The notes beneath the pieces were generated by a model that saw only the letters and a program-made list of their open reading frames with translations, made no database searches and was not told where the DNA came from. Below are positions 6,295 through 14,007 of a DNA stretch of 22,909 nucleotides, piece after piece; the first letter of the stretch is position 1, and each line of letters starts with the position of its first letter. The stretch covers positions 1 through 22,909 of the forward strand of contig JAKSSQ010000004.1 of the NCBI GenBank assembly GCA_024403005.1, in the 5' to 3' direction. The DNA is from Clostridia bacterium. GTDB taxonomy: Bacteria > Bacillota > Clostridia > Peptostreptococcales > Anaerovoracaceae. Both the position numbers and the translations under genes were made by a program.

Positions 6295-7953
6295 TTACTT
6301 GAGCAGAGTTCTGATTGTCTCGAATGTAATGTTGGGAACATTTTCGAAGGTCTGCTTCATGTCTACGCGTTCTGTAACCATGTGGCCATCTCTTCCGAAA
6401 GTACCGATATTTACAACGGGTACGTTGATTTCGCGAATCTTGGAGATATCGTGGTGATACTTATACTTTGTTGAGGGCATATTGTCGTTGAGCAGGTCTA
6501 CAGCCGTTTCGTCTCCGCCTACAGCCATGAAGCTGGAGTCTGCGATGTACGGATAGAACATTCTCGTCTTAATCTGTCTTTCTGCTTCAGGACGAACCAT
6601 TTCAACAGCACCTTCAACTGCATCCAGGAGAGCCTTTTCCATGGGAGTCTTGCCTGTCATTTCGATGTTTGCAGAGTAAAGAGAACCGAAGAATACAACG
6701 ATGCAGGGACTCTTGTCGTCCATCCACTTCCACATTTCCTGGATTACCTTAAATCCGTAATCTCTCAGGTCCATGCCGGGATCGGATTCATGGAGTTCCT
6801 TCATGTACTTGTCCATTGCATCTACGAATTCCTGGCCCTTGTTTGCTGCGATTTCATCGTAGTATTCCTTGTAGGTAAGAACTCTTGTCTTCCAGGGCAG
6901 CGGTGTAAAATCGCATTGGGAAAGTCTGCAGAATCTCTTGTATTGAGTATTAAGATGTTCGATGATATCGTCCATGGCATCGATAGCTACCTGCTTTGCG
7001 TTTGCAAGAACGTCTCTGGGGCTCATGCCGTGGATGAAGTAGTTGTAGTAACCGGTTGCAACCAGAGCTGTCTGAACTGTGTAGCCAACCTTTGTATCTG
7101 CCTGCTTGAGAGAGATAGGCGGCACGCAGATTTCTCCGTGAGCGATGTCGCAGAGGTCTACGTTTAAGGACATCTTTCTTGTAATTTCAGCCATGAGCAG
7201 GTTGGGATCCATAGCAGCGAAGGACTGTCCAACGTGGGATTCCTTACCGAAAGCTACGTAGCTGGGAAGAGTCTTGCCGATGCAGCCGTAGTAGATGTAT
7301 CTGTTTTCATCGCCGGGGTTATAGTTTGTGGAGTAGTCTGCATTAATGCAGGCGATGTATTCCAGACCTTCCTTCTTCTTAATCTTAACGATTTCGTCCA
7401 GAGCAGCGATAATACCGCCGGACATGTCTTCTTCGTCGCACTCTGCAACGTGCATAACGTATCCATCCAGCTCATCCAGATGTTCTGCGAAGTACTTCAT
7501 GATAACCATGTGGCCTGCAACGCCGGATTTCATGTCCAGTGCGCCGCGTCCGAACATGAACTGGCCGGACTTGATGTCGTCAATAACAGCCTGAGGCATG
7601 CTCATGGACATAAACTGGTCCGGAAGAAGATCCGGGCGGAAAGCTTTTTCCCAGAATGTGCCGTAGTCGTCTACACCTACTGTGTCGATGTGGCCAATCA
7701 TGATTACGCATCTGTTGGAATTACCCTTGGTTCCCTTGAGGTAACAGATGTTGCTGTGGCGGTCGTCTTCTTCCAGATTTGCGAACATATAGTTCTGTTC
7801 GGGGTGTTCCTGGAAATAGGGCATAGCTTTGTAAAAGTCGTTTACATACTTTGCGACTTTTGATTCTCCGCCATCCTTTGCATGGTTCACAGAGGGGATA
7901 TTAACCATTTCCGTAGTTAGTCTTTTTACTTCTTCAAAAGAGTTCAGATTCAT
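6295..7953 (-). CDS. rocB: RocB-like M20 family metallopeptidase/amidohydrolase
   Basis: The 552-residue cytoplasmic protein has the M20 (ArgE/DapE/RocB) metal site in order: H88-x-D90 in GHIDTVG, D140 in GRGALDMKSG, the DEE at 173-175 with the catalytic glutamates, and a late histidine (about H524) in DGHMVTERVD. Its length is near that of RocB proteins (about 550), much longer than DapE or ArgE. RocB is linked to arginine use in Bacillus, but its exact reaction is not established, so the symbol is a family label. The frame is open to 8049, but AAGGAG at 7960-7965 sets the start at the ATG at 7953. It is divergent from fic. No arginine deiminase or rocDEF genes are in view, so the real substrate may be another N-acyl or peptide compound. 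Confidence 0.85.
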   Translation of the reverse strand: MNLNSFEEVKRLTTEMVNIPSVNHAKDGGESKVAKYVNDFYKAMPYFQEHPEQNYMFANLEEDDRHSNICYLKGTKGNSNRCVIMIGHIDTVGVDDYGTFWEKAFRPDLLPDQFMSMSMPQAVIDDIKSGQFMFGRGALDMKSGVAGHMVIMKYFAEHLDELDGYVMHVAECDEEDMSGGIIAALDEIVKIKKKEGLEYIACINADYSTNYNPGDENRYIYYGCIGKTLPSYVAFGKESHVGQSFAAMDPNLLMAEITRKMSLNVDLCDIAHGEICVPPISLKQADTKVGYTVQTALVATGYYNYFIHGMSPRDVLANAKQVAIDAMDDIIEHLNTQYKRFCRLSQCDFTPLPWKTRVLTYKEYYDEIAANKGQEFVDAMDKYMKELHESDPGMDLRDYGFKVIQEMWKWMDDKSPCIVVFFGSLYSANIEMTGKTPMEKALLDAVEGAVEMVRPEAERQIKTRMFYPYIADSSFMAVGGDETAVDLLNDNMPSTKYKYHHDISKIREINVPVVNIGTFGRDGHMVTERVDMKQTFENVPNITFETIRTLLK

Positions 7954-7976
7954 AGTTTTCTCCTTATCACACTGCC

Positions 7977-8038
7977 GGCGCATAGCGCCAATCCCTTGGT
8001 TTACATGGGGTGACCCCATCAAAATTATTATATAATAA
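7977..8038 (-). promoter_or_regulatory. rocB promoter -10 and leader with two inverted repeats
   Basis: On the minus strand a consensus TATAAT (8032-8027) sits inside the palindrome TTATTATATAATAA (8025-8038); the -35 is poor. About eight bases downstream is a perfect 15-bp odd palindrome, ATGGGGT-G-ACCCCAT as read on the plus strand (8005-8019), covering the expected start site. Closer to the gene, GGCGC (7977-7981) and GCGCC (7985-7989) can form a hairpin 12 bases before the ribosome binding site. The weak -35 with a palindrome at the start site suggests regulated transcription. Confidence 0.5.
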
Positions 8039-8080
8039 ACGAATTCCATAAAGTAGTACTATTTTCAACTGCTTTTTACA

Positions 8081-8108
8081 TTGACATTGCCGGCGAAAGC
8101 TATAAAAT
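8081..8108 (+). promoter_or_regulatory. fic promoter
   Basis: A consensus -35, TTGACA (8081-8086), is followed after 16 bases by TAAAAT (8103-8108), giving a predicted start near 8115. That base is inside the large palindrome at 8110-8135. A 14-base spacing to TATAAA (8101-8106) is the less likely alternative. Confidence 0.65.
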
Positions 8109-8109
8109 T

Positions 8110-8143
8110 ATATTGATACTAATTAGTATCAATATGTATCAAT
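8110..8143. promoter_or_regulatory. Operator over the fic start site: 26-bp perfect palindrome plus third half-site
   Basis: Bases 8110-8135 form a perfect 26-bp inverted repeat, with half-sites ATTGATAC (8112-8119) and GTATCAAT (8126-8133) around a central TAATTA-type core. A third copy, GTATCAAT (8136-8143), follows exactly 10 bases after the second, on the same face of the helix. The array runs from just after the -10 to just before the ribosome binding site AAGGAGG (8147-8153). That layout fits repression by blocking the promoter. The binding protein is unknown; the winged helix of Fic itself is one candidate. Confidence 0.75.
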
Positions 8144-8157
8144 TTTAAGGAGGGCAC

Positions 8158-9366
8158 ATGGACATCATCAAATATATACAGATGATAAACGATTCATCTT
8201 TTTTCGACCTGAAGAAGATGTCATACAAATACACAAAAGAAGAAGTCCGGGCTCTCATTAAAGTACTGAAGCAGATTGCCTACAGAGCAATTCCATTAAA
8301 AGATTTCTCCGGCAGCAGCGACCTGGTATTTATTGAAGCGGTTATAGGTAATTCCAGGGATGCCGGCAAGAAACTGCTCATTTACAGAGGCTCTGCACCG
8401 TACAGCATTCAAGCTTTGGAGGACGAAATTGCATCTACTTTTCAAATTGAGCAGATTAACACTTCCAGAGAAAGTATACGCAACATTCTGGACGGAAGGG
8501 CCCCAAAAGGAACAGAAGAATTTCGTGTCTGGGGCATGAAGCAGGGATTTGAATTTATTTCAGACCGTGCAAATACAATTAACGAAGAAAATCTGAGGAA
8601 ACTCTACGAACTGGCTATAAATCCTTACCTGGAAGATAAGAAAGATATGCTGGCAGATGGCCAGCTCTACAGAGACGACGATGTCCTGGTCGGAAATATC
8701 CTAAGCCAGGAAAAAGTTCACGATGGGCTCCAGGCAGAAAAGATTAAGGAAAGGATGGACAGTCTGTTTGCTTTCATAAACGAGCACACGGACATGGACG
8801 ACCTTGCAAAAGCTGCTGCAATCCATTTTTACATCGGATATATTCATCCCTATTTTGACGGAAACGGACGCATGGCAAGATTGCTGCACTGCTGGTACCT
8901 GCTGCAGAACGGCTACTCTGCAACTCTTTATCTGCCTTTTTCTTCTCTTATCGAAGAGACAAGGATTAAATACAATAAAGCCTACGAACTGGTTGAACAG
9001 AATGAAAAAATCAGCGGATGCATAGATATTTCCCCATTCCTAAGCTACTTTAACGAATATGTCTACCGCAAAATCGGCAGCTGCGATTTCCACAGCAATA
9101 CTCTCGAAGCTTTCAACGAACTTTTAAAGCAGGGCGAGATTACCGGTAAAGAAAGGGAACTGTTCAGCTTCGTAATATCCAATTACGGCATGAACCAATT
9201 CTCCACTAAAGATCTTGAGAAAGATTTTGAAAACTGCGCTTATGCAACCATTCGCACCTTCGTACTGAAGATGACGGAAAAAGGCTTGTTCGAAGAACAC
9301 CTTTACAAGAACAGAAGAAAATACAGCCTGGCATCTACTCAGATAAGTAAGAAAAAAGAACAATAG
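8158..9366 (+). CDS. Fic-domain protein (probable AMPylase) with C-terminal winged helix
   Basis: The 402-residue protein has an intact Fic core motif, HPYFDGNGRMAR, with catalytic H230 and anion-binding N236-G237-R238. Fic enzymes transfer AMP, or less often another nucleotide moiety, from a cofactor to a protein hydroxyl group. An inhibitory-helix-like sequence lies upstream: T94-F-Q-I-E98-Q99 fits (S/T)xxxE but ends in Q where G or N is usual. After the Fic fold, residues ~325-390 look like a winged helix, with KDLEKDFENCAYATIRTFVLKM and then KGLFEEHLYKNRRKYSL. The ATG at 8158 has AAGGAGG four bases before it. The promoter carries a striking palindrome, so autoregulation is a reasonable guess. 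No separate antitoxin gene is adjacent, which fits a self-inhibited (class II) Fic. Target unknown. Confidence 0.92.
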   Translation: MDIIKYIQMINDSSFFDLKKMSYKYTKEEVRALIKVLKQIAYRAIPLKDFSGSSDLVFIEAVIGNSRDAGKKLLIYRGSAPYSIQALEDEIASTFQIEQINTSRESIRNILDGRAPKGTEEFRVWGMKQGFEFISDRANTINEENLRKLYELAINPYLEDKKDMLADGQLYRDDDVLVGNILSQEKVHDGLQAEKIKERMDSLFAFINEHTDMDDLAKAAAIHFYIGYIHPYFDGNGRMARLLHCWYLLQNGYSATLYLPFSSLIEETRIKYNKAYELVEQNEKISGCIDISPFLSYFNEYVYRKIGSCDFHSNTLEAFNELLKQGEITGKERELFSFVISNYGMNQFSTKDLEKDFENCAYATIRTFVLKMTEKGLFEEHLYKNRRKYSLASTQISKKKEQ

Positions 9367-9370
9367 AAGC

Positions 9371-9403
9371 AAAACCCTCCATCGCACGCGATGGAGGGTT
9401 TTT

Positions 9404-9404
<1 letters not shown>
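9371..9404. terminator. Bidirectional terminator shared by fic and tRNA-Thr
   Basis: AAAACCCTCCATCG (9371-9384) pairs with CGATGGAGGGTTTT (9389-9402) across a CACG loop, followed by further T to 9404. It terminates fic on the plus strand. On the minus strand the hairpin begins directly after the CCA end of tRNA-Thr, and the stem ends in TTTTGCTTCT, so it can terminate the tRNA transcript too. Confidence 0.9.
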
Positions 9405-9479
<75 letters not shown>

Positions 9480-9500
9480 ATGTCGATATAAAGCCTATAT

Positions 9501-9530
9501 ATTATATTGGAAAAAGGCCCATTGTGTCAA
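9501..9530 (-). promoter_or_regulatory. Consensus sigma-A promoter for tRNA-Thr
   Basis: On the minus strand both hexamers match consensus: TTGACA (9530-9525) and TATAAT (9506-9501), with an 18-base spacer. The predicted start is near 9494, about 15 bases before the mature tRNA 5' end at 9479. The promoter lies in the gap after the sigH stop, so tRNA expression need not depend on the upstream operon. Confidence 0.88.
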
Positions 9531-9540
9531 GAGCCGGCGG

Positions 9541-10176
9541 CTAATCCACGAAAAATCCCGAAAGTTTTCTGCGGATGCGCTGAATCGCATTATCTATGGA
9601 TTTTGGGGGCTTTCCCAGCTCTTCTGCAATTTCTTTATAGCCTCTGCCGTCTTTAAGCCTGCTAACTACCTGCTTTTCGAAAGCCGAAAGTACCTTGCTG
9701 TCTTCCGAAAGCATTAAGCTTATGGTTTCCTTAAAAATCGCGCGCTCTGCAGGGTTTGCATCGGGGCCTGCCGGGAGAACCTGAGCCAATGTGCTGTCGC
9801 TTTCCCCTACGGGAACGTCCAGGGAAACCGAATCGTTTAAAGGCGCGTGGCGCTTTGCGTGGGAAGATTCGATTGCGGAAACAATCTGGTTGTGGATGCA
9901 GATGCCGGTGTAGGTCTTAAAGCTTGCGCCGCCTGCCGGATTGTAGGTGCGGACAGCTTTAAAGAGGCCTATCATGCCTTCCTGAACCACGTCGTCCTGG
10001 TCTGCACCGAGCATGTAATACTTGGCGGCTCTGGTCTTTACCACGTTCTTGTATCTGGAAAGAACTTCATCCGCTGCATCGCTGTCGCCCAGTTGAGCAA
10101 GATAAACCAGCTCCTCGTCTGTCTTCGGAGGAACTAAACCCGCATGTTCGGTTTTGGGCATCTTGCTTTCCTGCAT
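9541..10176 (-). CDS. sigH: RNA polymerase sigma factor of the SigH family
   Basis: The 211-residue sigma factor has region 2 in AAKYYMLGADQDDVVQEGMI and FKTYTGICIHNQIVSAIES. Region 4 is a C-terminal helix-turn-helix, GRGYKEIAEELGKPPKSIDNAIQRIRRKL. The GADQDDVVQEGMIGL block and the KSIDNA-x-QR-x-RRK ending are characteristic of Bacillus/Clostridium SigH, which drives transition-state and early sporulation genes. The frame is open to 10272 inside dfrA. The ATG at 10176 follows the dfrA stop by 11 bases, has AGGA before it, and gives the normal family length (about 215). Being the last protein gene of a housekeeping operon is typical. The presence of SigH does not itself prove sporulation. Confidence 0.93.
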   Translation of the reverse strand: MQESKMPKTEHAGLVPPKTDEELVYLAQLGDSDAADEVLSRYKNVVKTRAAKYYMLGADQDDVVQEGMIGLFKAVRTYNPAGGASFKTYTGICIHNQIVSAIESSHAKRHAPLNDSVSLDVPVGESDSTLAQVLPAGPDANPAERAIFKETISLMLSEDSKVLSAFEKQVVSRLKDGRGYKEIAEELGKPPKSIDNAIQRIRRKLSGFFVD

Positions 10177-10187
10177 GTTGTATCCTG

Positions 10188-10799
10188 CTACTTGGGAATT
10201 CTCTTGTATGTGCAGATCGTATAGGTTAATCTTTTTTCTTCTACGGCCTCTGTGCGGCTTGCTTCTGCCCACTCGCCGCTCTTCCTGAAATCGGGGAACC
10301 AGGCATCTGCTTCAGGGGCTTCTGCCTGGACTTCTGTTAAAACGAGCTCGTCGCAGTAAGGAAGAAGCAGTCTGTAAATCTCTTCTCCGCCGCAGACAGA
10401 AACATTGCCTAATGGCGATGAAGACGCACTTTTCAAGGGTTTCATGCCGGCGAATTCGGAGATCATGGGTTCTTCGTAAGTAAAGCTCAGGTCTACTTCG
10501 TCGCCGCTTTCCAGGAAATGCAGGAGTTCACCGACGCCGTTAAAAACGCCCAGAACTCTTCTCTTATCGCCCTTTGTAATTTCCGTAAAGCCCTTCTCCA
10601 TGGTTCTTGAAAGCACCATGGTGTGTCTTCCGGGAAGAGGGCGGCCGCCGGGCATGGATTCCAGAGTCTTGCGGCCCATGATAACCATGCCGCCTATGGT
10701 TGCGGCTTTAAAGTGCGCCAGGTCTCCGGGAAGACTGAAGAGCAGCTTTCCCTTGTTTCCTATGGCCAGATTTTTATCTACTGCTGCGATTGCTTTCAA
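10188..10799 (-). CDS. dfrA: Dihydrofolate reductase with an internal insertion, TTG start
   Basis: The enzyme reduces dihydrofolate to tetrahydrofolate with NADPH, which is needed because ThyA upstream produces dihydrofolate. Family marks are AAVDKNLAIGNKGKLLF, D26 (catalytic acid) in LPGDLAHFK, VIMGRKTLESMPGGRPLPGR and VCGGEEIYRLLLPYCDELVLTEV. At 203 residues it is about 40 longer than usual. The extra sequence is at ~100-130 (containing FTYEEPMISEF and a Ser-rich run), just before the conserved GG-x-EIY strand. The start is TTG at 10799: AGGAG (10811-10807), overlapping the rlmB stop, is seven bases upstream and no ATG fits. The usual Trp before the catalytic Asp is Phe here. It sits between rlmB and sigH. 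Confidence 0.92.
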   Translation of the reverse strand: MKAIAAVDKNLAIGNKGKLLFSLPGDLAHFKAATIGGMVIMGRKTLESMPGGRPLPGRHTMVLSRTMEKGFTEITKGDKRRVLGVFNGVGELLHFLESGDEVDLSFTYEEPMISEFAGMKPLKSASSSPLGNVSVCGGEEIYRLLLPYCDELVLTEVQAEAPEADAWFPDFRKSGEWAEASRTEAVEEKRLTYTICTYKRIPK

Positions 10800-10809
10800 T
10801 TTACCACTC

Positions 10810-11838
10810 CTACAGATTTCTCTGTCTGTTAACTTCGTAAAGCATAATAGCTGCTGCGTTGGATGCGTTCAGGGAGTTTACGCGGCCCTTCATGGGGATG
10901 GAGATAATGTAATCTGCCTTGCTGCGTACAATCTGGGAAACGCCCTGTCCTTCGCCGCCTACAACCAGAGCCAGGGGGCCTGTGAGCTTTGCGTCGGAAT
11001 AGTTTTCGCCGTCCATGTCTACAGCTGCAATCCAGAGGCCTCTTTCCTTGAGTTCATCGATGCACTGTCCAAGGTTTGTAACCTTAACTACGGGTACGTA
11101 TTCGATGGCGCCTGCAGATGCCTTAGCTACTGTTTCTGTGAGGCCAACGGCTCTTCTTGCGGGAATTACCACACCGTGAGCCCCTGCACCGTCTGCGCTT
11201 CTTAAAATTGCGCCCAGGTTGTGGGGATCTTCCAGACCGTCCAGAAGCACGATTAAAGGATCTTCGCCCTTTTCTTCTGCTGCTGCGAAAATGTCGTCCA
11301 GCTCTGCGTATTCCTTAGCTGCTGCGTAAGCTGCAACGCCCTGGTGGGGTCTGCCGGGAGCCATCTTGTCCAGAACGATTCTGTCCACGTACTGAACCTG
11401 AAGCTTGCTCTCTCTTGCCATGGAAGCGATCTTCTTTGCGGAGCCTTCTGCGTCCTTCTGCATTAAAATCTTATCGATGCTGCGACCGGACTTAATAGCT
11501 TCTGCAACCGGGTTTCTGCCGATAATAAGGTTGGGATTCATTTCGAAATCCGCTTCGGGAGCGAAGGTTCTTGCGGGGCGTGCGGTGCGGTCACCGAAGG
11601 ACTTTCTTCCTGTGGAATATTCCTTAGGACCTCTGCCGGATTCTTCCTTTCTGCCGAATCCCTTGCTCTCGCCTCTGCCGAAGGACTTATTTTCGGATCT
11701 GCCGAAAGCCTTCTTGCTCTTATCGTCCTTTTCCAGCCTTCCGCTTCTGCCGATGCTGTGGTTGCTGCGCTTGTTCTTGCTGCTGCCGCCGTTCTTATCT
11801 CTGTCTGCCCAAAGTCTCGGGTTGTCTCTCTTGCTCAT
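10810..11838 (-). CDS. rlmB: 23S rRNA (guanosine-2'-O-)-methyltransferase, RlmB/TrmH family, with basic N-terminal extension
   Basis: This SPOUT methyltransferase is predicted to methylate the ribose of a 23S rRNA guanosine (G2251 in E. coli numbering for RlmB). The conserved part starts near residue 103 with NLIIGRNPVAEAI, a substrate-binding domain. The SPOUT knot follows: NLGAILRSADGAGAHGVVIP, VVGGEGQGVS and IPMKGRVNSLNASNAAAIML. The first ~95 residues are an unusual low-complexity tail rich in K, R, G, S and E, with repeated FGR/SFG units, probably disordered and RNA-binding. The start at 11838 has AAGGAA before it. The gene is 23 bases after thyA. Family assignment is firm; the exact target base is inferred. 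Confidence 0.93.
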   Translation of the reverse strand: MSKRDNPRLWADRDKNGGSSKNKRSNHSIGRSGRLEKDDKSKKAFGRSENKSFGRGESKGFGRKEESGRGPKEYSTGRKSFGDRTARPARTFAPEADFEMNPNLIIGRNPVAEAIKSGRSIDKILMQKDAEGSAKKIASMARESKLQVQYVDRIVLDKMAPGRPHQGVAAYAAAKEYAELDDIFAAAEEKGEDPLIVLLDGLEDPHNLGAILRSADGAGAHGVVIPARRAVGLTETVAKASAGAIEYVPVVKVTNLGQCIDELKERGLWIAAVDMDGENYSDAKLTGPLALVVGGEGQGVSQIVRSKADYIISIPMKGRVNSLNASNAAAIMLYEVNRQRNL

Positions 11839-11861
11839 GTGTTTTCCTTCTATAAAAATCG

Positions 11862-12785
11862 TTAAATAGCGATGGGTATGTTAGTTACCTGGGGTCCGGT
11901 CTTGTAGTCTTCCACGATTAAATCCTTGCTTGTAAATGCGTAGAAGTCCTTGATTTCCGGATTTAAGCTTACCTTAGGTGCGGGGAACTGCTCTCTTTCA
12001 ACCAGTTCTTTAAGAATATCCACGTGCCTGTCGTAGATGTGCGCATTGTTTACAACGTGAACCAGCTGTCCGGGAACCATGCCGCAGACCTGCGCAACCA
12101 TCATCTGCAGAATCGCATATTCTGCCGGATTGAAGGTTCCTGCAGCCAGCATGTCGTTAGAGCGCTGCATGAGTGTAAGGTTGAGGGTCATCTTTTCGTC
12201 GCCAGGATATCTTACCGCATCCCACATGGTGCCGTAGGCACAGGGATACAGATGCATTTCACTTAAATCTGCAAAGCAGTAAGTGTTAGTCATTATTCGT
12301 CTGTTGTAGGGATTGTTCTTAAGATCCCAGAGAACGCCGTCCATTTGGTCAAGCAGAACGTCGTAGCCGCCGTCTTTGGAGGGCACGATTTCTGCGGAAG
12401 GATAAGCGGTAAGGTCTTCCTTGCCATCCTTGCTCTTGTGGTGGACGTACTTCTGCGCAATCTGGTAGCCGTAAGCCTTGCCGATGGAGCCGCTTTCGTC
12501 TGCCCATTCGTCCCAGATGTGGGCCTTTAAGTCGTTGATGTTCTCGGATTTCTTCTGGTAAATCCAGAGAATTTCCTCCATGCAGGTCTTAAGCGGGGTT
12601 CTTCTGAAGGTTATTGCGGGGAATTCTTCCCTTAAATCGTATCTGGTGACCACACCGAACTGCTTAATGGTGTGGGCAGGTGTGCCGTCGTCCCATCTGG
12701 GGCGCACCGGCATATCCGCATCCGATACTCCGTTGTTAAGGATATCCAATATTGTGTTTCTGTAAGAAATATCCGCTTTACTCAC
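11862..12785 (-). CDS. thyA: Thymidylate synthase ThyA
   Basis: The enzyme converts dUMP to dTMP using methylenetetrahydrofolate, yielding dihydrofolate. The 307-residue protein has catalytic C182 in LYPCAYGTMWD, the phosphate-binding QRSND (207-211), FNPAEYAILQMMVAQVCG, and a late NNAHIYDRH that binds the nucleotide. Around the cysteine it has PCAYGTMW instead of the classical PCH-x-LFQF, as in a branch of Firmicute ThyA proteins. GTG at 12785 is the start, overlapping the upstream MFS stop by eight bases (GTGAGTAA) with AAGGA before it. It precedes rlmB and dfrA in the operon. Confidence 0.95.
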   Translation of the reverse strand: MSKADISYRNTILDILNNGVSDADMPVRPRWDDGTPAHTIKQFGVVTRYDLREEFPAITFRRTPLKTCMEEILWIYQKKSENINDLKAHIWDEWADESGSIGKAYGYQIAQKYVHHKSKDGKEDLTAYPSAEIVPSKDGGYDVLLDQMDGVLWDLKNNPYNRRIMTNTYCFADLSEMHLYPCAYGTMWDAVRYPGDEKMTLNLTLMQRSNDMLAAGTFNPAEYAILQMMVAQVCGMVPGQLVHVVNNAHIYDRHVDILKELVEREQFPAPKVSLNPEIKDFYAFTSKDLIVEDYKTGPQVTNIPIAI

Positions 12786-14004
12786 TGGGTTTTCCTTTCA
12801 CGATTAAAGTTCTGTAAGATACGAGCATAAAGGCGGAGATGGTGAGCCAGACAGCTACGCCGAAGAGCCAGAATGCTCTATAGGATACATAGGGAAGCAC
12901 TGCGCCGTAGAAGATCGGGCCCAGGGTCTTTCCCAGAGCTGTAGCCGTTTCCTGGGTGGACTGGAAGCGAGCCACGTGAGTCTTGGGGGAATTTGCCGCA
13001 ATAAAGGCTGCGGAGCCTGTGTTTATCATTATTTCACCGATAGTCCAGATAATTGCGCCGACGTAGAACATCCAGTGGTTCTTAGTGAACGCATAGATTA
13101 CAAAACCTGCTGCGTAGAAAACGCAGGCGATGGTCATGTTGTAGAACTGGTGGTGCTTTCTTGTAAAGTTAAGTATCAGGGATGTAAGGAACAGTACGGT
13201 CATGCCGTTGTAGCCCCATACATAGCCGGAATACTTGCTGCCGTATTCCAGTCCGAACAGGTCTGCCAGGTGCAGGCCCAGGAGGAAGTTCAGCAGGTTA
13301 TAGATAAAGCTTACCGCAACCATGGCTATTACGAAGACCATGAGAGGCTTTATCTTAACCAGCAGTGCGATGGTTCCTTCCCTGCCGGAAGTCGTTACGC
13401 TGCTGTCCTTATGCATTGCAAGGCCTGCGCGGTCGTAGTTGTCTTCTCCGTAGACAGCTATAAGAATAGCTGCTGCGATGTAGAAAACTGCGCCGACTAC
13501 GAACATGGCTACAAAGTAGTCGTAGAACATAAAGCCGCCGAGGGACGGACCGACTGCAAAGCCAATGTTCTGGCCGAGGTACATAAGGGAAAAGCTTTCC
13601 TGGCTTTTGCCTTTAACGCAGCAGTCTGCAATCATGGCGGAAAGCACGGGGAAAGCCGCATATCCGCCTGCAAAAGCGATGGTTAAAGGGGGTATGCAGT
13701 AAACTGTCCTGCAGGTTGCTGCGGAAAAGAGCAGGCACACGCCGGTTATAAGTATGAGCGCAATGGCTGTATTTTTTCTGCTGAACCTGTCTGCTGCCTT
13801 GCCGCCTACGATGGTTCCAAGCACGCTTGCCGCATAGTTGCAGCTTATAAGCACGCCTGTTACCGCGGAGGAAAGGCCCAGGACATTTGTGTAATGCAGT
13901 GTGGTCATGAAGGACGCAATGCACCCTGTCGCACAGAGTATGCGTACCAGGCAGAGTATGTAAACCTGGCGGCCAAGCCCCTTAAAATTATTGAAATAAT
14001 TCAT
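12778..14004 (-). CDS. Major facilitator superfamily transporter, second of a tandem pair
   Basis: The 408-residue protein has about 12 hydrophobic helices. The MFS signature loop between helices 2 and 3 appears as GGKAADRFSRKN. Its N-terminus, MNYFNNFKGLGRQVYILCLVR, aligns closely with the transporter just upstream at 14008, and both share SFSLMYL-x-QNIGFAVGPSLGG-like and ARFQSTQE-like segments. They are therefore duplicated paralogs. The pattern suggests a drug or metabolite efflux type (MFS_1), but the substrate cannot be read. The ATG at 14004 follows the previous stop by three bases with GAGG upstream, and the stop overlaps thyA, so it is translationally coupled on both sides. Confidence 0.92.
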   Translation of the reverse strand: MNYFNNFKGLGRQVYILCLVRILCATGCIASFMTTLHYTNVLGLSSAVTGVLISCNYAASVLGTIVGGKAADRFSRKNTAIALILITGVCLLFSAATCRTVYCIPPLTIAFAGGYAAFPVLSAMIADCCVKGKSQESFSLMYLGQNIGFAVGPSLGGFMFYDYFVAMFVVGAVFYIAAAILIAVYGEDNYDRAGLAMHKDSSVTTSGREGTIALLVKIKPLMVFVIAMVAVSFIYNLLNFLLGLHLADLFGLEYGSKYSGYVWGYNGMTVLFLTSLILNFTRKHHQFYNMTIACVFYAAGFVIYAFTKNHWMFYVGAIIWTIGEIMINTGSAAFIAANSPKTHVARFQSTQETATALGKTLGPIFYGAVLPYVSYRAFWLFGVAVWLTISAFMLVSYRTLIVKGKPSE

Positions 14005-14007
14005 AGG

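Noticed and set aside
7954..8049. Upstream extension of the rocB frame to 8049
   Set aside because: It would run across the -10 and the palindrome. The ATG at 7953 has a well-placed AAGGAG.
10177..10272. Longer SigH start inside dfrA
   Set aside because: It would add 32 residues unlike any SigH N-terminus and overlap the dfrA end. The ATG at 10176 gives the family length.
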